From contig JAMKCH010044186.1 in assembly GCA_023653785.1 (NCBI GenBank), positions 1 to 64,000 on the forward strand: a stretch of 64,000 bases of DNA. The letters run 5' to 3'. This document shows, one piece after another, positions 11,893 through 21,735 of this stretch. How positions within the stretch are numbered: position 1 is the stretch's first letter; each line of letters begins with the position of its first letter. This stretch comes from Ophioderma brevispina (Eukaryota; Echinodermata; Ophiuroidea; Amphilepidida; Ophiodermatidae). The notes under the pieces are model-generated. The model was not told where the DNA came from. It did no database searches and saw only the letters and a list, made by a program, of their open reading frames with translations. The translations under genes and the position numbers were made by a program.

Positions 11893-13353
11893 CCTTCGAA
11901 ACATTTCCGTGGGTGTCAAATACAACTAAGAAATCTATTGAATCTTATCTATGAAATCGAGATGACTCGAAAATCTATCGTTGCAACTCTTTAAAGTTAA
12001 ACAAGTATGTTTTGTCTATTGTCCTGCTTCAACAAAAATATGTTTACATTTTTCCTGTACTGAACATGAGAAAGTGTATCAGGCCTATTTACCTAAAGGC
12101 TAAAATTCGAACTTACTGCAGGACGTTTATATTACATACAATCATGATAAATGATATCATCATTATTATCTTTGAATACAATGTGCTATCAATATTTGTC
12201 ATTGTAATAACTTTATAATATCAAACGCCACAGAATTTTAACAATATTTCGTCACGTTATTGCGGAAATATTGAAATGAGGCCAAGGAAAAGATATGCTT
12301 TTCGGGCGACGTGATTTGTTTTTGGGACTGGACGTATATTTTGTCACCTTACTTTTGAAAATTTGGCGTATTTTGAAAATTTTCAAAAATATCTCCCGAT
12401 AGGGACGTTTTTCGGATCTCGCCATATACATGTACTATGCACAGAGAACATTTAAACAAATGTTTAAAATAAACACTTAACAATCGGTTGTTTGGTGTTA
12501 ATGAGTATAATTAATATGTGTTAAGAAATTCTCCTAATAATGATAATTTACTTCTTTCGTAGTATTTAACTAATATGAGTTCTGATTCACACAAAAATAG
12601 GCTATAGGTGAAGGTAATCCCGTTCAAACCTGCTTGAACTAAAAGGTTTACCAAAAACTGTATAAAATACATAACCATTGCCCTTTTCCAAACTCAGATA
12701 TGTATCATTTTCTAAAATAAAATGTGAGGGGGAGTGGTGATGGTAAGTCCAGAGATAGTCTGGTATAGGGATAGGGTAAGGGGTATTAGGGATGGGTAGT
12801 GGATAAGTGGAGAAGCCTAGGAGATGGGATTTTCTTGGGCATAGGTCCTGGATAGATTAGGGGTTGATGTAGACTTATAACCTCAAGCACTGTGTCCGCA
12901 TGTGGTTTATTACACGTTCATCAGGAATATTTTGAAAATATAACATTCAAACATCCAACTAAAATCGCATTCCTGGTGTAAATATTGGCCTGACCCTTAC
13001 CAAAAACACTTTTTGTTATATCATTATAATTAGGCAATCAGATACTGTTGTAAGGAGGGCTCATGGAGTTAAGCAGAGTTGCAAGACCTTTGTAGACCTG
13101 CCACTGCAGTGTGATTATAACAAATGATGGTTAAAATAAAATGGCATCTGACAGTTTACAAACATCGAGGAAATCATCTTTATCCCTGATTTACCGCGAT
13201 ACGTCGCCCGGTACCCTGTTTATTGTCAAAAACTCCCGAGACAAATTGGCCCATTGCTTAAAGTAAGACCAGAAAGCCGCTCTTGTCAGGGGTATCGCGG
13301 AGTTTTTAATAGAAGTGTGTTGTATAACTGTGTAAATTGTGACCTATGTTGAA
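11893..13353. other. Noncoding stretch with a G-rich TAGGG-like segment
   Basis: No recognised gene. Positions 12752-12830 on the plus strand contain repeated GGGATAGGG, AAGGGG and TTAGGGATGGG-like runs that could form a G-quadruplex. Confidence 0.4.
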
Positions 13354-13361
13354 CCTACGAG

Positions 13362-13879
13362 CAGGGGCGGATCCAGGATTTTTCAATAGAGGGGGCGCCA
13401 AATTTTCAGGCTCGCTGCGCTCGGTGGTAGACTCATAATTTTTTTCCTATACTTTGATTACCACCAAATAGGCCGGAATTATTCGGTTGTTATCGTTCCG
13501 CGCGTAAAAGTAAACCAAATGTACTCGAGCGTTTGCACAGAATCACTCTCGCCACGCGTAATATACACACTGCGTCTCTTGCGTTGTCTTGCGCCTACAT
13601 TATTGCATATCAGTTCGCACTGTTATGAGGCCCGCCTATTTGGTGGTAATCAAAGTAAAAAAAAAAAAAAAAAAAAAGCCCTGTACCGTCATTCCTATAT
13701 AGATCTATAGGGCGCTCTGTCCGTAAACAAGTCATTTTTATATATCTACAGTGCACCCGGCGCTCTATGCGATGCCGGCGCCCTGTGCTCTGCAAAAAAT
13801 AGAGGGGGCGCGCGCCGGGTGCTCTGCAAAAAATAGAGGGGGCGCGCTCCGGGTGCGCCCCCCTCTAAATCCGCCCCTG
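13362..13879. mobile_element. hAT-type MITE with 8-bp target-site duplication
   Basis: Ends CAGGGGCGGATCC and, inverted, CAGGGGCGGATTT. Direct 8-bp duplication CCTACGAG at 13354-13361 and 13880-13887. Inside, a 22-bp inverted pair (ACTTTGATTACCACCAAATA at 13451 and its complement ending 13656) is followed by a 21-base A-tract. GC-rich ends with GGGGGCGCGC repeats. No transposase. Confidence 0.9.
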
Positions 13880-13887
13880 CCTACGAG

Positions 13888-15054
13888 GATCAAAAATGTA
13901 TTCATCAAATTTGATAATTTGTTATCATTTAATCAATGGTAATGCGTATTTTATCCCATTGTACGGGGAGGCAATACCTACGGGTGTTACGGGTCAGCGA
14001 CTTTCAAACCAGAAACTTGTTCAGCAATTTTTTTTTTTTTTTAAATGAGATCTTGGAAGAAAATTTTCAGCAATTTTCATCAAAATTAAGGGTCTTATGA
14101 AATGGTGGCTTAAACTTGGGGCCTTTGAGTAACAGTAATTGAAAATTGAAAAAAGCAGAATCTTTTAATGACGACGGGTCTGAAAATTATAGGCGTCTTA
14201 GCCGCCTTACATATTTGTTCTCCAACATGAGATTTCCCCTACTTTCACGATTCTTTCTTAAGTTGTATATAATTATATTCAACTACCAGTTCTTTCTTTT
14301 TTAACAAAATTGGCTTACAGTTAATTACTGTGTATCTATATTACCCTGCTTGGTCTCGAATTAATTATGATGGCTTATTATCATGCATAGCTTACCCAAT
14401 ATATGTATTTAGCTACTTGTACTATTAACTTGTTACATTGAACTGCATAATATTATTCATCTGTTACCATAAAATGAACTTCAATGATTTTAATAGGCCT
14501 ATTTCGACTGATTGTTCGGTCCAGGTTTGATATATACTAAAAACATATCCACAACCACGGGGAATTCAATTTAATTACATAATAATATAACACATATTTA
14601 AGTGCTTTGAGAGTGTATTTCCAAACTCATATTGCTCATTGCACGTTAACAATAATAGCTTGAGGATTCATTCGCTATCGACTGATTCAATTTCATCCCA
14701 TGTTCTTTAGTTGAAATTACATTAAAAAAAACATGATGTTCTCTCTTACTAATTACTAACAAGGTACCTAGACATTTTACTGCGAATTTCAAAGATTATT
14801 GTTTCGGCAAATTAAACTGCCGGCGACTTTGCTCACCGCACGAATAACCTTAAACATGTTATAATATTCTATATGCACGCAGTCGCTATCGTTCATTGCA
14901 AACGTCGCGACTTGATTCTTTTCTCCACCTGGCCATATTTCAACGGGTTTATCCCTAGCCTCTGGGCTTTTTTGAACACCCATTCCTAACTTGAATCATC
15001 CTCGTCATTACTGCCAACCCAACTACCTCGTCATCATCACCGAAAAATAACTTA
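13888..15054. other. Noncoding stretch, no recognised feature
   Basis: AT-rich. A 15-base T-tract lies at about 14028-14042. Short ORFs here lack any family resemblance. Confidence 0.5.
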
Positions 15055-15376
15055 TATATTCGGTCTGGCCTGAAATATGGAAGAACGTCGCCTTTTTTTG
15101 GTAGACGTTTCATACAGAAGTCCCATTGATGCAAATGAGGTATTACAATTGATTCCTTCATGCGCTGTATGACGTTGTGCAGTAGCACTTGACGGAATGA
15201 ATGGCAATACCTCATTTGCATCAATGGGACTTCTATATGAAACGTCTACCCTGCCAGTTTGACATACCTTTGTGTTCTTGCATAGTTCTCTTACAACCTG
15301 TAGTAAGGAGGGGTGTTTTAATATTGCAACCCCGGGGTCAAGACGTCATTTCGTACTTCAAACCAGACCGAGTATA
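15055..15376. repeat. Foldback element, nested inverted repeats
   Basis: Outer arms: TTCGGTCTGGCCTGAA near 15058 and its complement TTCAAACCAGACCGA near 15358. Inner arms are nearly perfect over about 45 bp: GGTAGACGTTTCATA..GAAG at 15100 and its complement ending 15250, both containing ATGCAAAT, the octamer bound by POU factors. It lies about 770 bp beyond the IGF stop codon. Confidence 0.8.
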
Positions 15377-15414
15377 GACCACTTTCAATACAGATGCCAT
15401 TGAAAGTGGTCTAT
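15374..15414. repeat. Perfect 16-bp hairpin
   Basis: ATAGACCACTTTCAAT at 15374-15389 pairs with ATTGAAAGTGGTCTAT at 15399-15414 across a 9-base loop. Confidence 0.9.
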
Positions 15415-15613
15415 TCTCTATAATTGACTGGTTACTATCTTCAAGAAAGACCTAGGTTTAAAAGAAATTTGATGAGAGGTAATTTACGTCTTCACATACC
15501 GAATGCATCTTGTTTACAAGCGCATCACGACTACCATTGAATTTATTTGTATTCATTACGTAACATGGACGGAGATTGGCAAGAATGTAGCATTGGCTAC
15601 TCGCTACAATTCG

Positions 15614-15767
15614 GGTTGGTACATTTATTGACCCCACTTTGCCTGACACGACTCAGAATTCAGCAGCCTTTACGGAATAAAACACAGTATCGCATGCACT
15701 TTATTCCGTAAAGGCTGCTGAATTCTGAGTCGTGTCAGACAAAGTGGGGTCAGTAAATGTACCAACC
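15614..15767. repeat. Long hairpin, arms of about 68 bp
   Basis: GGTTGGTACATTTATTGACC at the left pairs with its complement ending at 15767. The inner part, GACTCAGAATTCAGCAGCCT and TTTACGGAATAAA, pairs perfectly with its complement around a loop at about 15682-15699. Only a few mismatches over the full arms. Downstream of the IGF gene. Confidence 0.95.
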
Positions 15768-15814
15768 TCTACAATTCCTCAATGTTTCATACAGTTGTTT
15801 TTGACATCAACGAA

Positions 15815-16110
15815 CAAACCTCTAAAAGGCATCAAAAGTCACATTTTAAGGTATCAAAGTCGCCTTCTAAAGGCAACCAAGTCACCTTTAAAAGTATTAA
15901 AATCGCCTATTTAAGGCGTTACAGCCACCTATGAAAGGCATCACAGTCTTACAAACACGAAAGGCACCTTTCACAAGTATTAAAGGCACCTTTCACAAGT
16001 ATTAAAGGCACCTTTCACAAGTATTAAAGGCACCTTTCACAAGTATTAAAGGCAACTTTGGAAGGCATGATAGACCTACACAGAGGTATCAAGGTGTTCT
16101 TATAAGGCAC
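15815..16110. repeat. Minisatellite, 22-bp unit in the IGF 3' flank
   Basis: AAAGGCACCTTTCACAAGTA (22-bp period) occurs four times in a row at about 15959-16050. Diverged units of the type AAAGGCATCAAAGTCRCCTTT spread to both sides. It lies 30-330 bp after the IGF stop codon and may be in the 3' UTR. Confidence 0.85.
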
Positions 16111-16142
16111 GTTTAGTCAAAGCTATACAGACCATTGCATAT

Positions 16143-16301
16143 TCACCGTACGTTTGTATTGCTGTTCTGTTGAAGGCCCATTACATCCAATAGTTTGGCC
16201 GTGATCGTCGTCAAGAAACTTCTCTCGCTGCGGGATCCCGCGTCAGCTGCCTCGTCTAGATTACCTGCTTCTGATCGTGAAGGTGATTCTGCATTTACAA
16301 C
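16143..16301 (-). CDS. IGF: IGF-like gene, last coding exon: end of C-terminal extension
   Basis: 53 codons including TGA, entered in phase 0 after the acceptor caactttttcag, which matches the phase 0 donor of the previous exon. The encoded tail (VVNAESPSRSEAGN... ending TNVR) has no recognised domain. The exon is supported by frame compatibility, a good acceptor and an uninterrupted frame to the stop, not by homology, so it is a little less certain than the other two. Candidate polyadenylation signals on the minus strand (AATAAA) lie near 15705 and 15630. Confidence 0.78.
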   Translation of the reverse strand, partial: VVNAESPSRSEAGNLDEAADAGSRSERSFLTTITAKLLDVMGLQQNSNTNVR

Positions 16302-19300
16302 CTGAAAAAGTTGAGAAACAAATTGTCATCATGTCATTAAACGTTTAGAATCAAATTATGTTGAATCACAAATGGTTAAAATGAGTGACATCTTGATAAG
16401 ATCAATAAATCATAGCTATTTCTGGTTTTGTTTAGAATTTAGGCCTGTTTCTTTATTGAAAACAGTGAATTTCAAAATACTGGAGACTGAGTTGAAGTAA
16501 ACTTATTAAGAGCTACCTTTTAAGTACATAATGAAGTCATTTTCTAAACACTTTAAGCCACCTAGTGATCAATTAACAAGGAAATGTTAACATCATTATG
16601 GGACATTTAAAGGGCATTAGGAAAATATGACTTTAGATCATGTCTTTTTCGTGATCTTGCAAATGATCTTGGTTCAAAATTTTTATTTAGATCGTTGTTA
16701 AAAACAACTCTCATAAACACACTGAAATTAACTCAAATTTGGGATTCATTATCTATATTTACTAGATACAAAACTTAGCAAACACCCCGTTTTATCACTG
16801 ATCATTTTGTGCATGTGAGGGATTGCTTTAGGATTTTCTTATGGTTACGATTGTTCCCTTTAATTAACATGTGCAATTCCTCTCCCGTCCTAACTGATAT
16901 CACTTGATCTTCGCCCATGCAACTGTGCCATAACAGATACGTAGACAGACAAACAAACAAACAAACAAAAAGCAGATAGGTAGACCAACAGACAAACAGA
17001 TTAACATCGTACCTGAACTTGAGGATGCAGCACCTCAATATCCGTGATAAGTTGATCCGTTGGTTGTGTGTAATCATCTTGTTCATGTTTAGGTTTCCTT
17101 CTTCGGTTTTTCTTATGTTTGGGTTTATTCCTTCGCTTTGCTTTTCGCTCTCTACTACCACCACTTTTGGTTTTATTCTTCTTCCTCTCTCGGCTGTTTT
17201 TCCGCCTTGAGTTCCTTTCCCTACTCGAGGGTTTATTAGTTCTTGAGTTTCCTTTGGTTTTATTTAAGTGATTTCTATGCCTATTTTCACTGACTTCTTC
17301 TTCATTTAGTTCATCCTGTGTCTCCAATTCAGTCATTTCTGTTACAGCGTTTTCTTCTTTTTCCTTTTGTAAAAGTTCCTCTTCATTTTCTGTACCAATT
17401 CTTTGCTCAGAATTCTCCCGTACTTGGTCCGAAAGCATTAATAAAGCATCATTTAATAAATTGGTTTCTGATTCTATTGAGTCTTCTAAATCTATTTGAT
17501 CTGATAAGGTATCTACAAGTTCTTGATTTATCACTGGAACAGTTTCTTCTTCTTCTACGATTGCTTCTTCTGCCACCAGAGGGGGTGGTTCCACTCTGTT
17601 ATTTTGGTCAGTAATACTCTCTCGTTCTTTCTCGTGCAGAAACTCATGTCTTTCAGGTCCTCGTGTTTGGCCCTCTGGTAAGGGCGCACAGTAGCTTTCG
17701 ATTATTTGTAAATTACAATGGTTATCACAACATTCCGTGACGATTTTCCCTGTTCTCGGCCGGCCTCCGTTGGTGAATGCTTTGGCCTGACGTTCTGGAA
17801 GTATTGGCGAATCTGAAAAAATAATGTGTGAAGAAAATGAAGTACTGATATAATTGAAATGATTTCAAATATTGTCAAAAGAAACAGCATGGTATAAAAG
17901 CTCAAACTTATCTGAACATGCTGTATGGAATCAAAAAAACAAACAGACAAATGATCTTTTGTCATGTCATTTTGCCCAATCTCAGTATGCGTATGCACAG
18001 TAAGGTCTAACACGTTGGTTTATCTTCAGCTATGATTAAAAAAGTTCTCCATATGAAGGAGCCTGAATGAATCACTCTTCAATGGAATGAAATTTGTAAT
18101 ATTCACTTAAAAACAAAAGAGTGGGATTTCACTCCAAAAGAGTGAAATTTACTCGAAAAGAGTGAAAAATCAACCCAAAAGATTAAAATTTCCTGCGGTA
18201 CACTGTTAAAACTCCATGTTTAGAAACATTGTGCAAATTAATGTTTCGGAGGTATTTAACATGTTAAATGTCTAAACACTTGGCGTCAAATGCCTACACA
18301 CCTTCCGTCAAATGTCTAGATATGTTTAGTCTTTAAACACGTTTAGATATAAACTTGCAGATATTTCAAAATGTTTAAAAACGTGGTGAAAAGGGTGTTT
18401 AGAAAGGTGTTTAATTTGCAATCAGTTTTAAAGTGTAATGTTTTCCAGCAGCGACCAATCTTATTTAAAGAGTGATCATCGTAGGCAACGAGTGAAATTC
18501 ACTCTTTGGAGTTAATTTTACGAATTTCACTCTTTTGTAGAGAACGAATTTCACTCTTTTACATTTAAGATTAAAAATTTGATGTTTTTCAAGTTGTGTG
18601 GGCACCGTCCACCCCAAAACAAAACATAATTCATAAGGCTAACCGAGAGATAGGAACAATATTTTAAGTTCAAAAACTTCCTACACAAAAATAATATGAG
18701 ATTGCTATACTACACTCTAAAATTCTTAATGTATTTGAATGGTCACAGCAGTTGCCAAAAGCATGCAATATTTTAGTTGTATCCTGTTTTACCTAAATCA
18801 TTAAGCTTTGTTTATGTGGTTTGATCTAAGACATGGAAAAAATAGCTAAAATATCATTTTATAAGTCTGATGAAAGTTGTAGTCGCAAACTGATCACGCT
18901 ATACGCATGCGTACATTTTCGGGAATGAAGAAGACAAATTCAGCCGTGACTGGCCCAGCTATTGAAATCTCTCACGACTCCTTTCTCAAATGCTTTAAAT
19001 GAAGTTAGCCAAACCTTTTTTACCCGTGATTCATTAACGGTGCTTCAAAATGACCACGTTCGCCGTTTTTGATACACGTTATTAGACGTTTTGTCGAGTG
19101 TCCCATACACATAATACATGTAATATGTATCGCCTATTGACGCGTGTGGCAGCGACCATTCTGTAAATAAATTTCGATAATAGGGAAAAATTGGCCTATT
19201 ATAAGTTTACCTACCTGATTCTTCCCCATAGTAGTAGCCTCTCCCTTCGCAGACAAATGATACCATGTTAGCTAGCTGTGCACCGCATAGCCTTCCCCAC

Positions 19301-19374
19301 ATGCCCATGGAACTGACGGGGTGAAGGAGGTAGAGCAATGCTTTCAGGTATAGCAGCCAACTCAAGATGTTCAT
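16143..19374 (-). CDS. IGF: Insulin-like growth factor (IGF/insulin family) precursor, three coding exons
   Basis: Secreted peptide hormone of the insulin/IGF family, expected to signal through an insulin/IGF receptor tyrosine kinase. The CDS joins 19374-19215, 17812-17013 and 16301-16143 (minus strand), giving 372 residues. Seen: residues 1-24 are a hydrophobic signal-peptide-like leader. The B domain has Cys30 and Cys42 (C-x11-C, RLCGAQLANMVSFVCEGRG) followed by Tyr47-49. The C domain is about 22 residues. The A domain has Cys81-Cys82, Cys86 and Cys95 (ECCDNHCNLQIIESYCAPL). YCAPL is also found in vertebrate IGFs. Residues 103-372 are a long extension: acidic at about 135-230, then Arg/Lys-rich at 231-296. 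Introns are 1402 and 711 bp with GT/AG borders. No KR/RR pair lies between B and A, so the peptide may stay single-chain like IGF. The ATG is preceded by in-frame stops only if a candidate 5' exon at 19591-19535 is spliced in; transcription start is unknown. The family call is firm; the naming as IGF rather than insulin is inferred from the C domain, APL and extension. Confidence 0.93.
16925..16995. repeat. Simple AAAC/AGAC-rich repeat in IGF intron 2
   Basis: Plus-strand ACAAACAAACAAACAAAC and related AGACAGAC units close to the donor of IGF exon 2. Low complexity only. Confidence 0.7.
17013..17812 (-). CDS. IGF: IGF-like gene, coding exon 2: C domain, A domain and most of the C-terminal extension
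   Basis: 800 bp, opening after a polypyrimidine acceptor (tttttcag) and ending in CAG before the donor GTACGA. It starts with the last two bases of codon 54 and then 266 whole codons (residues 55-320), ending in phase 0. It carries the four A-domain cysteines near its start. The open frame runs without a stop through an acidic stretch (many Glu/Asp) and then a basic stretch with Arg/Lys clusters such as RERKAKRRNKPKHKKNRRR. The basic part could bind heparan sulfate or act as a processing-rich tail; this is inference from composition. Confidence 0.92.
18106..18569. mobile_element. MITE with AAAAGAGTGAAATTC repeats, in IGF intron 1
   Basis: Left part repeats AAAAGAGTG-AAATT three times; the right part is the inverted counterpart (GAATTTCACTCTTTT, three times). 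Outer ends CTTAAAAACAAAAGAGTG and its complement. It hosts another MITE at 18201-18435. Confidence 0.75.
18201..18435. mobile_element. Nested MITE with TA target duplication
   Basis: Ends CACTGTTAAAACT and, inverted, CACTTTAAAACTG, flanked by TA at 18199-18200 and 18436-18437. The interior repeats GTTTAGA and TGTCTAAACA. TA duplication and CACTG-type ends point to the Tc1/mariner group. Inserted within the larger MITE. Confidence 0.8.
19215..19374 (-). CDS. IGF: IGF-like gene, coding exon 1: signal peptide and B domain
   Basis: Encodes residues 1-53 plus the first base of codon 54. An acceptor (tttcacacag) lies at 19386-19385, ten bases before the ATG at 19374, so at least one upstream noncoding exon is expected. 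The exon ends TCAG and is followed by the donor GTAGGT (19214-19209), giving a phase 1 intron. The B-domain Cys spacing (30 and 42), the Gly after the first Cys and the RG-aromatic motif after the second Cys match the insulin superfamily. Confidence 0.92.
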
Positions 19375-19591
19375 TCTCTCAAGTCTGTGTGAAAGATTAC
19401 AAAAGAAATATACCATGGTTAGAAAATTCTAAATCGAAAGAGCTGAATTTCGCAAAATATATACATTCAAAATGTCGACTTGGAACCAAAGAGTACATTG
19501 AAATGGCGTAGGAGAAGCTGAAAAAGGAACATACGAGTAAAATAATCTTCATCACCATCTGCAGGGTCCGTAGAAGGAATAGGATAATCTG

Positions 19592-20520
19592 CTGAAAATG
19601 AACAGGTTGCTTCAAACTCCAGGAATCGCTGAATCTGCTTATGAATGCAGCTAAATAAATAACCTTTGTGAGAGTCTAACATGTATCTATCTATGAACAA
19701 GATGCCTGACATATCATCGTAATCTGTGTTTGAATGAGAATCCAATTTCAATGTGTGCATAAGTTAAAAAGCATTCAAAAAGACGGACTAGTCTCACTAA
19801 GGTTACAACATTTTGTGTGTATTTCACGGTGAACATTCAGCCAATTGATAAATGAAGCAGCGACTATTAGGCCATTCCAAGTTGAACAAGATCTCTATCC
19901 AACCAAACAAAAACTCTGGAAAATGTTTCGATGGTCTGACTCCTCTGACAATGAAGAATAGGATTTATACAAACAATCTGCCCATACATGAGCAAATATA
20001 ATTATGGACTGCATTTCTCAGAATGCTACAATGGATTCAACATACATTCATACATGGTTATGTTAGCGACCGCTGCTTCGAAACTCGATTTGTATTCATG
20101 AAAAACTTTGTTGCTATAACGATTCAAATAAAATCTAGGAGTCGAAGATACATCAAAAGCCATATGACAATTGGTTATACTCGTATGCATGGTAAGAATG
20201 CTCCTTGAGCATCGATCCACAACGATATCTCGACAAAGAGGCGCTGTTACATATCATCCAACAGCTACCAGTTTCGGTGAATTGATGGTGTTGTGTTATC
20301 ATATTAAACATCAGATTTAGCCTGTTCAACCATGGTATATTCAGCATAGGTTATATATCACGGACATAAGCCAGTGACCACGGATGGCCCGCAGTCAATT
20401 CCATCTAAAAATGACCTAAGACTAGGCTTGTTTGGACTCATTTGAATGCGCTTTTCATGCTGATTATAAATACGGTAATGGAAATTTCATAATTATAAAC
20501 TTTTTATTCCCATTTTCATA
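19592..20520. other. IGF 5' flank, no firm feature
   Basis: Just upstream of the IGF start (minus strand). A possible noncoding exon, 19591-19535, has an acceptor ttttcag and donor GTATGT. If joined to 19384 it places in-frame TGA codons before the ATG. This is weak evidence and is not called as an exon. Confidence 0.3.
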
Positions 20521-20531
20521 TTATGAACAAT

Positions 20532-20735
20532 AAAAAGAGGTATAGTGTTCTTCCCACAATGCAATTCTTCCAATTCAATGTTTGCACTGGTTGTCACATG
20601 AATTTATAGTGCTAAGTGAACAGAACTCATCACAATCTTGCAATTTTTGCTTTTTGTCACTATAAATTCATGTGACAACCAGTGCAAAAATTGTATTGGC
20701 AGAAATGCATTGTGGGAAGAACATTATGCCTCCTC
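20532..20735. mobile_element. Foldback element with 11-bp direct flanking repeats
   Basis: Arms AGAGGTATAGTGTTCTTCCC and its near complement GGGAAGAACATTATGCCTCC continue inward with ACTGGTTGTCACATGAATTT and its complement. TTATGAACAAT flanks both sides (20521-20531 and 20736-20746), a likely target duplication. A related fragment lies at 34808-34905. Confidence 0.8.
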
Positions 20736-20797
20736 TTATGAACAATGTTGAACTCTACGCGTTTAGACTCGCCTTCTGCAGTAAACAGAGAGTGGTG

Positions 20798-20887
20798 TAA
20801 TTACATTACACCATTCGCACCTATTTTGTATCATTTGCTTTATTCCGTTAACGGAATTAGTAGGTGCGAATGGTATATAATGTAATT
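20798..20887. repeat. Imperfect hairpin
   Basis: TAATTACATTACACCATTCG with CACCTATT pairs with AATAGGTGCGAATGG and ATAATGTAATTA around a loop that includes CCGTTAACGG. Confidence 0.8.
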
Positions 20888-21735
20888 ATGCATGCTCAAG
20901 GGGCTAAGCCCCGTGCCGAAATGACAAGATACACGAATTAGTCTACAGCTTTATGTATCAGCTTTTGTGATTTGTGCACGAAAATGACCACGATTTCTTT
21001 TACCATCTTCTCTGTTTATACATACCATTGTGTACTCACCAATTACAATCAATAGCTTATTTCGAACAAATGTCATGAACATGAAGAAAACTCGAAAACA
21101 ACAGTAACATTATATTCATAACAAAATTACAATGCGTATACCAGTACAAATGTCCCATTTTTTGTGATTTGACATATCTTTGAAAATTCAGAACTTGTCT
21201 CTAAGTAGTTTTACATTTGCCTGCCCTTACAAACAACCAGCAGCTTCTACTAAGATGATAGTTCGCACAAGTTTTAAAGAAGGTTTAATTTAGGGAAATT
21301 TGTAAACTGTTGCATCATATCTATTCGAGTACATCAAAATAGATGGATTTGACATTTTAAGGTTTGGTATCCAACTCAAAGGCCTAATGCAAAAACATAG
21401 CTTTAAAAATACATTGGCATTTGTCGATTTTACCGTATGCAGTGTTGTAAAACGACCAACCTGAAAAAAAGCTTAGTATTTTAGTCCCAGGATAAAAGTT
21501 AAGGACATCTTACGAAGAAAAGTTTTGCGGGCATTTCCCTTTTCACCGACCATGTGCGCAGAGTGCTTGCACCATCAAACCAACATGTACACTAAAACTA
21601 GTACAAACAGACGGTTATTTTAAATTGCTTCAAATTGATTTGTCGGACTTCGATCAAGGATTGTAATAAAATGAACTAGTTTTGAATTTGTTAACATTGT
21701 GTAAAAATGCCCTACATTTAACAAGTAAAAGAGGT

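Noticed and set aside
15959..16050. 22-bp repeats as a CRISPR-like array
   Set aside because: Units are directly adjacent without unique spacers, so it is a minisatellite.
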